64,000 bases of DNA from JAKFEW01 sp036675505 (GCA_036675505.1 JAKFEW010000093.1:1-64000), one strand, 5' to 3'. Shown: positions 26,317 to 36,504, counted from the stretch's first letter. Translations and numbers: made by a program. Notes: a model not told the origin generated them from the sequence alone.

Positions 26317-27732
26317 ATGAGTGAACTTCGCGCACGCGTCATCGGGGCCGGCCTCGCCGGCAGTGAAGCAGCCTGGCAGCTCGCCCGGCGCGGCATCGCC
26401 GTGGATCTCTACGAGATGCGCGGCGTGAAGCCCACCAAGGTCCACCACACGGCGGACTTCGCGGAGCTGGTCTGCTCGAACTCGCTCGGCTCCAATGGCC
26501 TGACTGGCGCGTCCGGCCTGCTCAAGGAAGAGATGCGCGTCCTCGGCTCCGTCGTGATCGCAAGCGCCGACGTCCATGCGGTGCCCGCCGGCGGCGCGCT
26601 GGCGGTGGATCGCGAGGGGTTCGCCCGCGCGATCACCCAGCGCGTCAGCGAGCACCCGCTCATCACCGTGCACCGCGAGGAGGTCACCCACCTCGCCGAC
26701 GACGTGCCCACGATCGTCGCGACCGGCCCGCTCACCTCGGATGCGCTCTCCGCCCAGCTCCAGGCGCTGGCCGGCCGCGAATACCTCTTCTTCCACGATG
26801 CCGCCGCGCCGATCCTCACGCTCGAGTCGCTCGACATGAGCAAGATCTTCCGCGCCGGCCGAATGGGCCTCGCGAAGAAGGGGCAGCCGCGCCCGGAGCC
26901 GAGCGAAGAGGTGCCGGGCGACTACCTCAACTGCCCGATGAACAAGGAGGAATACGAGGCCTTCTGGAACGCGCTCGTCGCGGGCGAGAACGCGACGCTC
27001 CACAACCCCGAGGACCATGTGTTCTTCGAGAGTTGCCTGCCCGTGGAGGTGATCGCCCGGCGCGGCATCGACACGCTGCGCTACGGGCCGATGAAGCCGG
27101 TCGGCCTGCGCGACCCGCGCACCGGCCGTTGGCCCTGGGCCGTCGTGCAGTTGCGCCAGGACAACGCCGTCGCGACGCTCTACAACATGGTGGGCTTCCA
27201 GACCCAGCTCAAGTGGGGCGAGCAGACGCGCATCTTCCGCATGATCCCGGGCATGGAAAACGCCGAGTTCGTGCGTCTGGGCGTGATGCACCGCAACACC
27301 TACCTGAACAGCCCACACCTGCTCCTGCCCACGCTCCAATGGAAGGGCCGACCGCACCTCTTCATGGCCGGCCAGATGATCGGCGTGGAGGGCTACAGCG
27401 ACTCCGCCGCGATGGGCGCGCTCGCGGGCATCAACCTGGCCCGCGTGTTGAAGGGCCTGGCGCCCCTCGAGCTGCCGCGCGACACGATGCTCGGCGCGCT
27501 CAGCCACTACATCGCCGAGGCCTCCGAGAAACACTTCCAGCCGATGAACGCGAATTGGGGCATCATCCCGCCGCTGCAGGCCGAGATCCGCGACAAGAAG
27601 CTCCGCCGCGAGATGATGTCCGCCCGGGCGCTCGCGAGCTTCGAGGGCTTCATGACCGCCGCGGATGAGCCGATCGAGGCGCGTCCCGTGCCGGTTCCGC
27701 CGGTCGGCGCGTTCGAGCAACTGCCGCAATAG
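26317..27732 (+). CDS. trmFO: tRNA (uracil-54-C5) methyltransferase, folate/FAD-dependent
   Basis: TrmFO (Gid) makes ribothymidine at tRNA position 54 using methylenetetrahydrofolate and FADH2 rather than SAM. The 471-residue sequence begins with the FAD-binding VIGAGLAGSEAAWQLARRG, then EMRGVKPTKVHHTADFAELVCSNSLGSN with the catalytic-site Cys51 region, and the second Cys (C240) in FFESCLPVEVIARRG. GFQTQLKWGEQ and DRFMAGQMIGVEGY-like region (FMAGQMIGVEGYSDSAAMG) complete the family. About 30 residues longer than typical at the C-terminus. Confidence 0.97.
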   Translation: MSELRARVIGAGLAGSEAAWQLARRGIAVDLYEMRGVKPTKVHHTADFAELVCSNSLGSNGLTGASGLLKEEMRVLGSVVIASADVHAVPAGGALAVDREGFARAITQRVSEHPLITVHREEVTHLADDVPTIVATGPLTSDALSAQLQALAGREYLFFHDAAAPILTLESLDMSKIFRAGRMGLAKKGQPRPEPSEEVPGDYLNCPMNKEEYEAFWNALVAGENATLHNPEDHVFFESCLPVEVIARRGIDTLRYGPMKPVGLRDPRTGRWPWAVVQLRQDNAVATLYNMVGFQTQLKWGEQTRIFRMIPGMENAEFVRLGVMHRNTYLNSPHLLLPTLQWKGRPHLFMAGQMIGVEGYSDSAAMGALAGINLARVLKGLAPLELPRDTMLGALSHYIAEASEKHFQPMNANWGIIPPLQAEIRDKKLRREMMSARALASFEGFMTAADEPIEARPVPVPPVGAFEQLPQ

Positions 27733-27760
27733 CCAATCTGCGGCAAGCGAACTCGTGATC

Positions 27761-27780
27761 GGGCCCCTTTTCAGGGGCCC
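27761..27780 (+). terminator. Intrinsic-type hairpin after trmFO
   Basis: GGGCCCC (27761-27767) pairs perfectly with GGGGCCC (27774-27780) around TTTTCA, 29 bases after the trmFO stop; a weak T-rich stretch (TTCCGTT) follows. Confidence 0.6.
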
Positions 27781-27833
27781 TTCCGTTCGCTAACATAAGC
27801 GGAAACCCACACGCGACCAGGAGTTCCGGCGTT

Positions 27834-28505
27834 ATGTCAACCTTCGGCTTTTACCATATCAAGCGTTCGTCCGGCTGGATCGAGGTCATCTGCGGCAGCA
27901 TGTTCAGCGGCAAGACCGAGGAGCTGATCCGCCGCGTGAAGCGCGCGCAGATCGCGAAGCAGAAGGTGCAGGTCTTCAAGCCGGTGGTCGACACCCGCTA
28001 CGCGCCGGAGCTGATCAATTCGCACAGCGGCGGCCAGCTCGAGGCGGTGCGCGTGCGCAACGCGCGCGAGGTGCTCGCCCTGGTCGCCGAGGACACAGCC
28101 CTGGTGGCGCTCGACGAGGTGCAGTTCTTCGACCCGGACATCGTCGACGCGTGCCAGATGCTCGCGGACGCGGGCAAGCGCGTGCTGTGCACCGGCCTCG
28201 ACCAGGACTTCCGCGCCGAGCCTTTCAGCTTCATGCCGCGCCTCATGGCGATCGCCGAGAACGTCGAGAAGCTGCAGGCCATCTGCGTCTGCTGCGGCGC
28301 CCCCGGCACGCGCACCCAGCGCCTGATCGACGGCCGGCCGGCCCACTACGAAGACCCGATCATCATGATCGGCGCCGCCGAGGCCTACGAGCCGCGCTGC
28401 CGGGCCTGCCACGTGCTCGTCGGACGCCCCGTCGCGATCCAGCCCGAGGCGCCGGCCGCTGATGGGACGGCGGGCGTGACCTTGCCCAGCTTCCGAGGCG
28501 CTTGA
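27834..28505 (+). CDS. tdk: Thymidine kinase (type II)
   Basis: Phosphorylates thymidine to dTMP in the salvage pathway. The 223-residue product has the Walker A GSMFSGKT (residues 21-28), the DEVQFFD Walker B region, the TGLDQDFRAEPF lasso-adjacent motif, and a zinc site with CVCCG and CRAC cysteines near the C-terminus. Family length is about 190-220, so slight extension. Start ATG 27834 is preceded by AGGAG. Separated from trmFO by a terminator hairpin. Confidence 0.97.
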   Translation: MSTFGFYHIKRSSGWIEVICGSMFSGKTEELIRRVKRAQIAKQKVQVFKPVVDTRYAPELINSHSGGQLEAVRVRNAREVLALVAEDTALVALDEVQFFDPDIVDACQMLADAGKRVLCTGLDQDFRAEPFSFMPRLMAIAENVEKLQAICVCCGAPGTRTQRLIDGRPAHYEDPIIMIGAAEAYEPRCRACHVLVGRPVAIQPEAPAADGTAGVTLPSFRGA

Positions 28506-28535
28506 GCAAGCAGGAAAGCAGCGGTTTACGAACAG

Positions 28536-28564
28536 TTGTGAAGTCTTGTTGCATTCAGTATAAT
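28536..28564 (+). promoter_or_regulatory. Sigma-70-type promoter for the histidine kinase
   Basis: TTGTGA (28536-28541), 17-base spacer, TATAAT (28559-28564), lying 27 bases before the ATG at 28591. Located in an AT-rich patch after tdk. Confidence 0.7.
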
Positions 28565-28590
28565 GACGGGCCAATTGACAGGTAGCTGAC

Positions 28591-29730
28591 ATGGCGGCCG
28601 GGGCCGTCCAGCCGCCGCAGCTGGGGGTACACGTGACCGAGGATCGGACAACCGGCGCAGGCGAAAGCACCGCGCGGCTGCGAGACGCCTGGCGGCTCAC
28701 GTGTCCTCACGTGGCCCAGGACGCCCTTGAGGCGCTCTCGCCGCTCGCGCACGCCATCCTCGCCAACCCGGTCCGCAAGGGCACCGGCCCGCTCACCGCC
28801 AACGACGACGATCGCCTGGCGGCCGCCCAGTGGACGCGCGCTGCGCAGGAAGTGGACCTGACGCTCGGCGAGACCATCGCCCTGATCGGGGCCTTGCGCC
28901 ACCTGCCTTCCGAGATCGCGCCCGCGGACGAGCGCGGCGGTCGCGCGCTCGACCGGCTGGCCGCAGCCGTCGCCGACGCCTGGGTCGCCGCCGAACGCCA
29001 CAGGCTCAACGAGACCAACGACCACCTGCGCGAGGTGGACCGCCTGCGCGCGGACTTCATCTCCACGCTCTCGCACGAGCTGCGCACGCCGCTCACGGCG
29101 ATCGCCGGCTCCTGCGAGCTGCTGCTCGAAGACTTCGCCGACGAGCTCGGCGAGCTCGCGAAGGATTACATCCGCCTGATCGACCGCTCCACCGTGCTCG
29201 TGCGGCAGCTGATCGACGACGTGCTCGACTACACCAAGCTCGAGGCCGGCGAGATCAAGCTCTACGCCGAGCAGATCAACATAGAAGAGCTCGCGCGCGA
29301 CTCGGTCGCGATGCTGACGGTCCTGCTCGAGAAGAAGACGCTCGACATCCGCTTCGACCTGCCGCCGGACCTCCCCGAGGCCTGGGGCGATCCGGTGCGC
29401 GTGAAGCAGGTCTTGCTCAACCTGCTCTCCAACGCGATCAAGTTCACCGCCGAGGGCGGCCTGATCCGGGTGGAAGGCCGCGTCCAGCCCGATGGGCGGG
29501 CGCTGGCCGTCAGCGTGATCGATACAGGCACCGGCATCTCGGAAGACGACCTCTACCAGGTCTTCGAGCGCTTCAAGCAGGTGGGCGAGGGCTCGCGCAA
29601 GCGCGGCACCGGCCTCGGCCTGCCGATCACGAAACGCCTGGTCGAGTTGCACGGTGGCCAGATCACGCTGATCAGCGAGCTGGGGAAAGGCTCGAACTTC
29701 ACGTTCAGCCTGCCTATCGCGGCGATCTGA
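28591..29730 (+). CDS. Soluble sensor histidine kinase
   Basis: 379-residue kinase. No transmembrane segment and no PAS or HAMP; the N-terminal 145 residues form a helical domain (LTCPHVAQDALEALSPLAHAIL..) resembling stressosome RsbR-type or RsbRD N-termini. HisKA box with phosphoacceptor H162 in FISTLSHELRTPLTAI, then HATPase: NLLSNAIKFT (N box), DTGTGISEDDL (G1), KRGTGLGLPITKRL (G2). Start could be the ATG at 28591 or GTG at 28633, which has GGGGG just upstream. No response regulator is adjacent; the nearest lone receiver is at 62230. Confidence 0.92.
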   Translation: MAAGAVQPPQLGVHVTEDRTTGAGESTARLRDAWRLTCPHVAQDALEALSPLAHAILANPVRKGTGPLTANDDDRLAAAQWTRAAQEVDLTLGETIALIGALRHLPSEIAPADERGGRALDRLAAAVADAWVAAERHRLNETNDHLREVDRLRADFISTLSHELRTPLTAIAGSCELLLEDFADELGELAKDYIRLIDRSTVLVRQLIDDVLDYTKLEAGEIKLYAEQINIEELARDSVAMLTVLLEKKTLDIRFDLPPDLPEAWGDPVRVKQVLLNLLSNAIKFTAEGGLIRVEGRVQPDGRALAVSVIDTGTGISEDDLYQVFERFKQVGEGSRKRGTGLGLPITKRLVELHGGQITLISELGKGSNFTFSLPIAAI

Positions 29731-29789
29731 AAACTTTTTTCGGACCCACCCTCAAGAAAATTTCTTTTCTGCCGGGGGTCGTTCGGCCC

Positions 29790-29817
29790 TAAAGTCGAAG
29801 TTTTTTCGATCCGATAC
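29790..29817 (+). promoter_or_regulatory. Sigma-28 (FliA)-type promoter for flagellin 1
   Basis: TAAAGTCG (29790-29797), 12-base spacer, TCCGATAC (29810-29817), close to the sigma-28 consensus TAAAGTTT-N11-GCCGATAA. It is about 150 bases before the first flagellin start, leaving a long leader. Confidence 0.6.
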
Positions 29818-29909
29818 TTGGTCCCACGTTTCAGGGCCTTGCTCGTGTGGTAAATCACGAATAGGCGGTCAAGCGCCTGCAGCGAACGGTAAGGACACTG
29901 TTTGCAGCG

Positions 29910-29933
29910 CCGGAGGAGAAGGATCTCCCCCGG
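29910..29933 (+). promoter_or_regulatory. Leader hairpin with AAGGA loop, CsrA-like site (flagellin 1)
   Basis: Arms GGAGA (29915-29919) and TCTCC (29924-29928) with flanking CCGG/CCGG frame a loop AGGA, giving AAGGA at 29919-29923. A second AAGGA lies in the ribosome binding site at 29950-29954, 31 bases downstream. CsrA binds ANGGA in hairpin loops and represses flagellin (hag) translation in Bacillus. Confidence 0.55.
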
Positions 29934-29964
29934 TCACGTCGTGTGATTCAAGGAGGAATACCCC

Positions 29965-30795
29965 ATGCGCATCAACCAGAACATCCCCGCCCTCAACACG
30001 CAGAACAACTTGAAGCGGGTCGACAACAACCTCAGCTCGGCGCTGGAAAAGCTGTCGAGCGGTCTGCGCATCAACCGCGCCTCGGACGACGCGGGCGGCC
30101 TGGCCGTCTCGGAAGCCCTGCGCGCTCAGGTGCGTGGCCTCGCGATGGCCGAGAAGAACACCCAGGATGGCATCGCCGTCGTCAACACGGCCGAGTCGGT
30201 GCTCGACACGGTGCACGAGATGCTGCAGCGCGCCCGCGAGCTCGCGGTTCAGTCGTCGAACGGCACGATCTCCGCCTCGCAGCGTGCCGTCATGCAGCTC
30301 GAAGTCGATCAGATCGAAGCCGAAATCACCCGCCTCGGCACCGCCACCGAGTTCAACGGCATCACGGTCTTCGCCGCTGCGGGTCAGGTCATTCAGGTCG
30401 GTCCTGACGACCAGGCCGAGCACCGGATCACCTTGACCACCGATACTCTTTTGTCCACCGCGGTCGGCACCGCCGACATTGACATCACCGCGACTGACAT
30501 CGGGACCACCGCCGCCCTGGCACAGGCCGCCATCACCACCTACGACCAGGCGATCGACAGCCTCTCGCAGCAGCGCGCGACGCTGGGCGCGCAGGCGAAC
30601 CGCCTGGAGTACACGGTCGCGACCTTGCAGTCGACCCGCGAGAACATCGCGGCCGCGGAGAGCCGCATCCGTGACGTCGACATGGCCGAGGAAATGACCA
30701 ACCTCACCCGCAACCAGATCCTCCTCCAGTCCTCCACCGCCATGGTCGCCCAGGCCAACGTCCGCCCGCAGACCATCCTCTCGCTCCTCAGCTAA
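29965..30795 (+). CDS. fliC: Flagellin 1 (D0-D1 core form)
   Basis: 276-residue short flagellin. N-terminal D0/D1 helix MRINQNIPALNTQNNLKRV..LEKLSSGLRINRASDDAGGLAVSEALRAQVRGL and C-terminal RLEYTVATLQSTRENIAAAESRIRDVDMAEEMTNLTRNQILLQSSTAMVAQAN..ILSLLS are canonical. The D2/D3 variable domains are almost absent; only about 60 residues (150-205) differ between copies. First of four tandem copies with AAGGAGG Shine-Dalgarno ten bases before ATG, downstream of a sigma-28-type promoter. Filament subunit, exported by the flagellar type III system. Confidence 0.97.
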   Translation: MRINQNIPALNTQNNLKRVDNNLSSALEKLSSGLRINRASDDAGGLAVSEALRAQVRGLAMAEKNTQDGIAVVNTAESVLDTVHEMLQRARELAVQSSNGTISASQRAVMQLEVDQIEAEITRLGTATEFNGITVFAAAGQVIQVGPDDQAEHRITLTTDTLLSTAVGTADIDITATDIGTTAALAQAAITTYDQAIDSLSQQRATLGAQANRLEYTVATLQSTRENIAAAESRIRDVDMAEEMTNLTRNQILLQSSTAMVAQANVRPQTILSLLS

Positions 30796-30875
30796 CAGCC
30801 ACGAGTCAGGCAACAAACGCACCAACGTCCCAGCCGGTCCCGGCAGGGGCTCCCCGCGGGCTGCCGCGGAACCGT

Positions 30876-30895
30876 GGAGGATAAGGACATCCTCC
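30876..30895 (+). promoter_or_regulatory. Leader hairpin with AAGGA loop (flagellin 2)
   Basis: GGAGGAT (30876-30882) pairs perfectly with ATCCTCC (30889-30895) around AAGGAC, placing AAGGA (30883-30887) in the loop. The ribosome binding site contains a second AAGGA at 30909-30913, 26 bases on. Confidence 0.55.
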
Positions 30896-30923
30896 GGTCC
30901 CCCCACACAAGGAGGTTTCCCCC

Positions 30924-31754
30924 ATGCGTATCAACCAGAACATCCCGGCGCTCAACACGCAGAACAACTTGAAGCGTGTCGATATGAACCTGAGCTCGGC
31001 GCTGGAAAAGCTGTCGAGCGGCTTGCGCATCAACCGTGCTTCGGACGACGCGGGCGGCCTCGCCGTCTCGGAAGCCCTGCGCGCCCAGGTGCGTGGCCTC
31101 GCGATGGCCGAGAAGAACACCCAGGATGGCATCGCCGTCGTCAACACGGCCGAGTCGGTGCTCGACACCGTCCACGAGATGCTGCAGCGCGCCCGCGAGC
31201 TCGCGGTCCAGTCGTCGAACGGTACGCTCACCACCTCGCAGCGCGACGTGATGCAGCTCGAAGTCGACCAGATCGAAGCTGAAATCACCCGCCTCGGCAC
31301 CGCCACCGAGTTCAACGGCATCACGGTCTTCGCCGCTGCGGGTCAGGTCATTCAGGTCGGGTCCGACGACCAGGCCACCCATCGGATCACCCTGACCACC
31401 GATACGTTGGCGCCCGGCGCGATCGGCACCGCCAACGTCAGCATCACCGCCGCCGACATCGGAACCAATGCCGCCACGTCGCAGGCTGCGATCACCATCT
31501 ACGACAACGCGATCGACAGCCTCTCGCAGCAGCGCGCGACGCTGGGCGCGCAGGCGAACCGCCTGGAGTACACGGTCGCGACCTTGCAGTCGACCCGCGA
31601 GAACATCGCGGCCGCCGAGAGCCGCATCCGTGACGTCGACATGGCCGAGGAAATGACCAACCTCACCCGCAACCAGATCCTCCTCCAGTCCTCCACCGCC
31701 ATGGTCGCCCAGGCCAACGCCCGCCCACAGGCCGTCCTGGCGCTACTCCGGTAA
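30924..31754 (+). CDS. Flagellin 2 (D0-D1 core form)
   Basis: 276 residues, nearly identical to flagellin 1 over both termini; differences concentrate between about residues 150 and 195 (DTLAPGAIGTANVSITAADIG here against DTLLSTAVGTADIDITATDIG) and at the last few codons. Own AAGGAGG ribosome binding site. No sigma-28-type promoter found in the 128-base gap, so it is probably read through from flagellin 1. High nucleotide identity suggests recent duplication or gene conversion. Confidence 0.97.
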   Translation: MRINQNIPALNTQNNLKRVDMNLSSALEKLSSGLRINRASDDAGGLAVSEALRAQVRGLAMAEKNTQDGIAVVNTAESVLDTVHEMLQRARELAVQSSNGTLTTSQRDVMQLEVDQIEAEITRLGTATEFNGITVFAAAGQVIQVGSDDQATHRITLTTDTLAPGAIGTANVSITAADIGTNAATSQAAITIYDNAIDSLSQQRATLGAQANRLEYTVATLQSTRENIAAAESRIRDVDMAEEMTNLTRNQILLQSSTAMVAQANARPQAVLALLR

Positions 31755-31767
31755 GGCAACGCGCTCA

Positions 31768-31797
31768 GGCGTGGCGGAAAAGGATTTCCGCCACGCC
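31768..31797 (+). promoter_or_regulatory. Leader hairpin with AGGA loop (flagellin 3)
   Basis: A perfect 13-base-pair stem, GGCGTGGCGGAAA (31768-31780) with TTTCCGCCACGCC (31785-31797), closes the tetraloop AGGA, giving AAGGA at 31780-31784, 29 bases before the GGAGG ribosome binding site. It could also be a terminator for flagellin 2, but no T run follows. Confidence 0.55.
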
Positions 31798-31819
31798 AGG
31801 CTTTGCCCGGAGGTAGCCC

Positions 31820-32647
31820 ATGCGGATCAACCAGAACATCCCCGCGCTCAACACGCAGAACAACTTGAAGCGGGTCGACAGCAACCTCAGCGCGTCGCTG
31901 GAGAAGCTGTCGAGCGGCCTGCGCATCAACCGCGCCTCGGACGACGCCGGCGGACTCGCCGTCTCGGAAGCCCTGCGCGCCCAGGTGCGCGGCCTCGCGA
32001 TGGCCGAGAAAAGCGCCCAGGACGGCCTCGCGCTGATCAACACAGCGGAAGCCGTCCAGGATTCGGTGCACGAAATGCTCCAACGCGCCCGCGAAATCGC
32101 CGTCTATGCGTCGAACGGCTTTTTCACCGCCGGGCAGCGCAACGACTTGTCCATAGAGATCACTGAGATTATCGCCGAGGTCACCCGCCTCGGCACCGCC
32201 ACCGAGTTCAACGGCATCACGGTCTTCGCCGCCGCGGGCCAGATCATCCAGGTCGGTCCCGACAACCAGGCCGACCACCAGATCACCTTGACGACCGGCA
32301 CGTTGGCTGCCAACTCGGTGGGCACCGCCGCCATCGACATCAACGGGAGTGACCTCACCTCGGCAGCCAACGCGCGGGCGACGATCGATCTTTTCGACCA
32401 GGCGATCGACAGCCTCTCGCAGTCGCGTGCGACGCTGGGTGCGCAGGCGAACCGGCTGGAGTACACGATCACCACGCTGCAATCCACCCGCGAGAACATC
32501 GCGGCCGCCGAGAGCCGCATCCGCGACGTGGACATGGCAGAGGAGATGACCAACCTCACCCGCAACCAGATCCTCCTCCAGTCCTCCACCGCCATGGTCG
32601 CCCAGGCCAACGTCCGCCCGCAGACCATCCTGGCGTTGCTCCGCTAG
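31820..32647 (+). CDS. Flagellin 3 (D0-D1 core form)
   Basis: 275 residues, same plan as flagellins 1 and 2 but more diverged: residues about 68-115 carry KSAQDGLALINTAEAVQDSV and EIAVYASNGFFTAGQRND where the others have KNTQDGIAVVNTAESV and ELAVQSSNGT. The central region reads TGTLAANSVGTAAIDINGSDL. Ribosome binding site GGAGG. Followed by a strong terminator hairpin, so it ends the first flagellin transcript. Confidence 0.97.
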   Translation: MRINQNIPALNTQNNLKRVDSNLSASLEKLSSGLRINRASDDAGGLAVSEALRAQVRGLAMAEKSAQDGLALINTAEAVQDSVHEMLQRAREIAVYASNGFFTAGQRNDLSIEITEIIAEVTRLGTATEFNGITVFAAAGQIIQVGPDNQADHQITLTTGTLAANSVGTAAIDINGSDLTSAANARATIDLFDQAIDSLSQSRATLGAQANRLEYTITTLQSTRENIAAAESRIRDVDMAEEMTNLTRNQILLQSSTAMVAQANVRPQTILALLR

Positions 32648-32670
32648 ATCAAAAAAATATTCAATCCCGG

Positions 32671-32704
32671 AAATCCGCCACCCGAGCCACGGGCGGCGGA
32701 TTTT
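32671..32704 (+). terminator. Intrinsic terminator after flagellin 3
   Basis: Arms AAATCCGCCACCCG (32671-32684) and CGGGCGGCGGATTT (32690-32703) pair with one A-C mismatch around AGCCA, followed by TT, G, T. It is 24 bases after the stop codon. Confidence 0.8.
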
Positions 32705-32740
32705 GTCATGAATTGTCCGCCATTGCCTCCTTGACGCCCC

Positions 32741-32767
32741 TCAAGTTGTCCGCTGGTGTGTCGAAAT
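32741..32767 (+). promoter_or_regulatory. Sigma-28-type promoter for flagellin 4
   Basis: TCAAGTTG (32741-32748), 11-base spacer, GTCGAAAT (32760-32767); matches most positions of TAAAGTTT-N11-GCCGATAA with the consensus spacing. It lies after the flagellin 3 terminator and about 80 bases before the flagellin 4 start, so flagellin 4 has its own transcript. Confidence 0.55.
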
Positions 32768-32848
32768 TCCGGATGTGGCAGCGGACAGGATGTTCGCCGG
32801 AAAAGAGGCGACGGTCACGCCTCGATACGGAGCGTCAAGGAGGATCCC

Positions 32849-33694
32849 ATGCGGGTCAATACCAACGTCAACGCGATGAACACGCACAAGAACATGTCGC
32901 GCGTCGATCACGCCCTCGGCAAATCGCTCGAGAAGCTGTCGAGCGGCCTGCGTGTCAACCGCGCGTCGGATGATCCCGGCGGCCTTGCGATCTCCGAGGC
33001 GCTGCGCACCCAGGTGCGCGGGCTCGCCCAGGCTGAAAAGAACTCCCAGGACGGTATCGGCCTCCTGAACACGGCCGAAGGCGCGCTCAACGAGCTCCAC
33101 GCGATGCTCCAGCGCATGCGCGAGCTCGCCGTCCAGGCGGCCAACGGCACGTTGACGCCGAACGACCGCGCCGCCATGAACGTCGAGTTCAACGAGCTCG
33201 GCCTCGAGATTGACCGGATCCCGCAGAACGTCAAGTTCAACTCAATCACGCTCTTCACGAACGTGGCCCCCGGCACGACGTTCACGCTCCAGGTCGGCGC
33301 CAACAACCTCGAAATCCTCGAGGTGCTCACCCCGCCGGTCGACTCCACCACGCTGCTGGGCGTGTTGGCAACGCCGCAGCCGGGCCCAGCGACCGCCTAT
33401 ATCGATCTCCAGGCCAACGCCCAGAACATGATCGTGCAGATGGACACGGCAATCAATGCGATCTCGCAGGCCCGAGCGACAATTGGCGCCCAGACCAACC
33501 GCCTCGAATACACGATCCAGAACCTCCAGACCACCCGCGAGAACATGGCCGCCGCCGAGAGCCGCATCCGCGACACCGATATGGCGATGGAGATGTCGAC
33601 GCTCACCAAGCAACAGATCCTGATGCAGTCTTCCACCGCGATGCTGGCACAGGCCAACGCCCAGCCGCAGTCGATTCTCTCGCTCTTCCAGTAA
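32849..33694 (+). CDS. Flagellin 4 (divergent)
   Basis: 281 residues, start at ATG 32849 (MRVNTNVNAMNTHKNMSRV) with AAGGAGG six bases upstream; the open frame upstream of it is not coding. D0/D1 ends are intact (LEKLSSGLRVNRASDDPGGLAISEALRTQVRGL; NRLEYTIQNLQTTRENMAAAESRIRDTDMAMEMSTLTKQQILMQSSTAMLAQAN) but more like generic bacterial flagellins than copies 1-3 (STLTK rather than TNLTR). The central part (TLQVGANNLEILEVLTPPVDSTTLLG) is distinct. A separate promoter and terminator suggest it is a minor or differently timed subunit. Confidence 0.97.
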   Translation: MRVNTNVNAMNTHKNMSRVDHALGKSLEKLSSGLRVNRASDDPGGLAISEALRTQVRGLAQAEKNSQDGIGLLNTAEGALNELHAMLQRMRELAVQAANGTLTPNDRAAMNVEFNELGLEIDRIPQNVKFNSITLFTNVAPGTTFTLQVGANNLEILEVLTPPVDSTTLLGVLATPQPGPATAYIDLQANAQNMIVQMDTAINAISQARATIGAQTNRLEYTIQNLQTTRENMAAAESRIRDTDMAMEMSTLTKQQILMQSSTAMLAQANAQPQSILSLFQ

Positions 33695-33721
33695 CGCTCG
33701 CCTCACGTCAGCCGCCACCGA

Positions 33722-33745
33722 CCCCCTCCCCACGGAGGGGGCTTC
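33722..33745 (+). terminator. Hairpin after flagellin 4
   Basis: CCCCCTC (33722-33728) and GAGGGGG (33735-33741) form a seven-base-pair stem with loop CCCACG, 28 bases after the stop; followed by CTTCG, only weakly T-rich. Confidence 0.6.
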
Positions 33746-33761
33746 GCGTTAGGCTAGTGGC

Positions 33762-34562
33762 ATGACTGACAGCTCCGTTCCAGCCGGCGGGCCCGAAGAC
33801 GTAACCGTGACCGCCGCCCTCGCCATGTTGGAGGCGGGGCGATATGAGGAGGCCGAGACTGCCTTGCGCACCCTGGCCGCGGCGGCGCCGGCCAGAGACG
33901 CCGGGCCGCGCAGCCTGATGGGGCGGCTATTGCTGCAACGGGGCGCCTGGGCCGACGCGCTCCCCTGGCTCGAACAGGCGCGCCATGCAGCGCCCGCGGA
34001 TGATGAGATCGCCTTCGAACTCGGCTGGTGCCTGTTCAAGCTCGACCGGCCCGCCGAGGCTGCCGCGGTCCTTGAGCCGATCCAGGCGCGGCCTGACGCG
34101 GCCCTGTTGCTCGGCAGGGCGTGGCTCGAGGCCGGCCGCGCGGCCGAGGCCCTCGCGCCTCTCGAGGCCTGCGGGTTACCGGCCGCGGAACTCCCGGCGG
34201 GCTGGTGCCATTACGTCGCAGGTCGGCCCGCGGCGGCGGCGGCCTGTTGGGAGCGCTGGATGCGCGCCGGCGCGGCGGACTGGGGAACCAAGGACGCCCT
34301 CGCGACGTTTCTGTTCCTGCTCGGCGGTGGGCCGCGCCCCTCGGGCCGTCCCGAACGGCCGGCCGAGCCTCTACGGGACATGGACCTCTGGTTCCGATTG
34401 CTCGTCCGGTATGGGCGATGGGACGATGTCGAGGCAGCCATTGCGCGTGGTCCCGCCCTGGATCAGACGATCTGGCGCGATTTGCGGTCGCGCTGGGCCA
34501 CGACCCTGAAGAAAGCCGGGCGGCCCGCCGAAGCGAGCCGCCTGTTGGACGACGAGGCTTGA
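33762..34562 (+). CDS. TPR-repeat protein, unknown
   Basis: 266 residues made of helical repeats (AALAMLEAGRYEEAETALRTLAAAAP, MGRLLLQRGAWADALPWLEQARHAAP, ELGWCLFKLDRPAEAAAVLEPI, LGRAWLEAGRAAEALAPLEA, WCHYVAGRPAAAAACWERWM) matching tetratricopeptide repeats; no other domain and no signal peptide. Directly after the flagellin cluster, it may be a flagellin chaperone-like or glycosylation helper, but that is only position-based. Shine-Dalgarno absent; TAGGCT ends six bases before the ATG (33750-33755). Confidence 0.8.
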   Translation: MTDSSVPAGGPEDVTVTAALAMLEAGRYEEAETALRTLAAAAPARDAGPRSLMGRLLLQRGAWADALPWLEQARHAAPADDEIAFELGWCLFKLDRPAEAAAVLEPIQARPDAALLLGRAWLEAGRAAEALAPLEACGLPAAELPAGWCHYVAGRPAAAAACWERWMRAGAADWGTKDALATFLFLLGGGPRPSGRPERPAEPLRDMDLWFRLLVRYGRWDDVEAAIARGPALDQTIWRDLRSRWATTLKKAGRPAEASRLLDDEA

Positions 34563-34563
34563 T

Positions 34564-36504
<1,941 letters not shown>

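Noticed and set aside
31768..31797. Hairpin as a terminator for flagellin 2
   Set aside because: No T run follows and the matching loop motif recurs in the other two leaders, favouring a regulatory hairpin, though not excluding termination.
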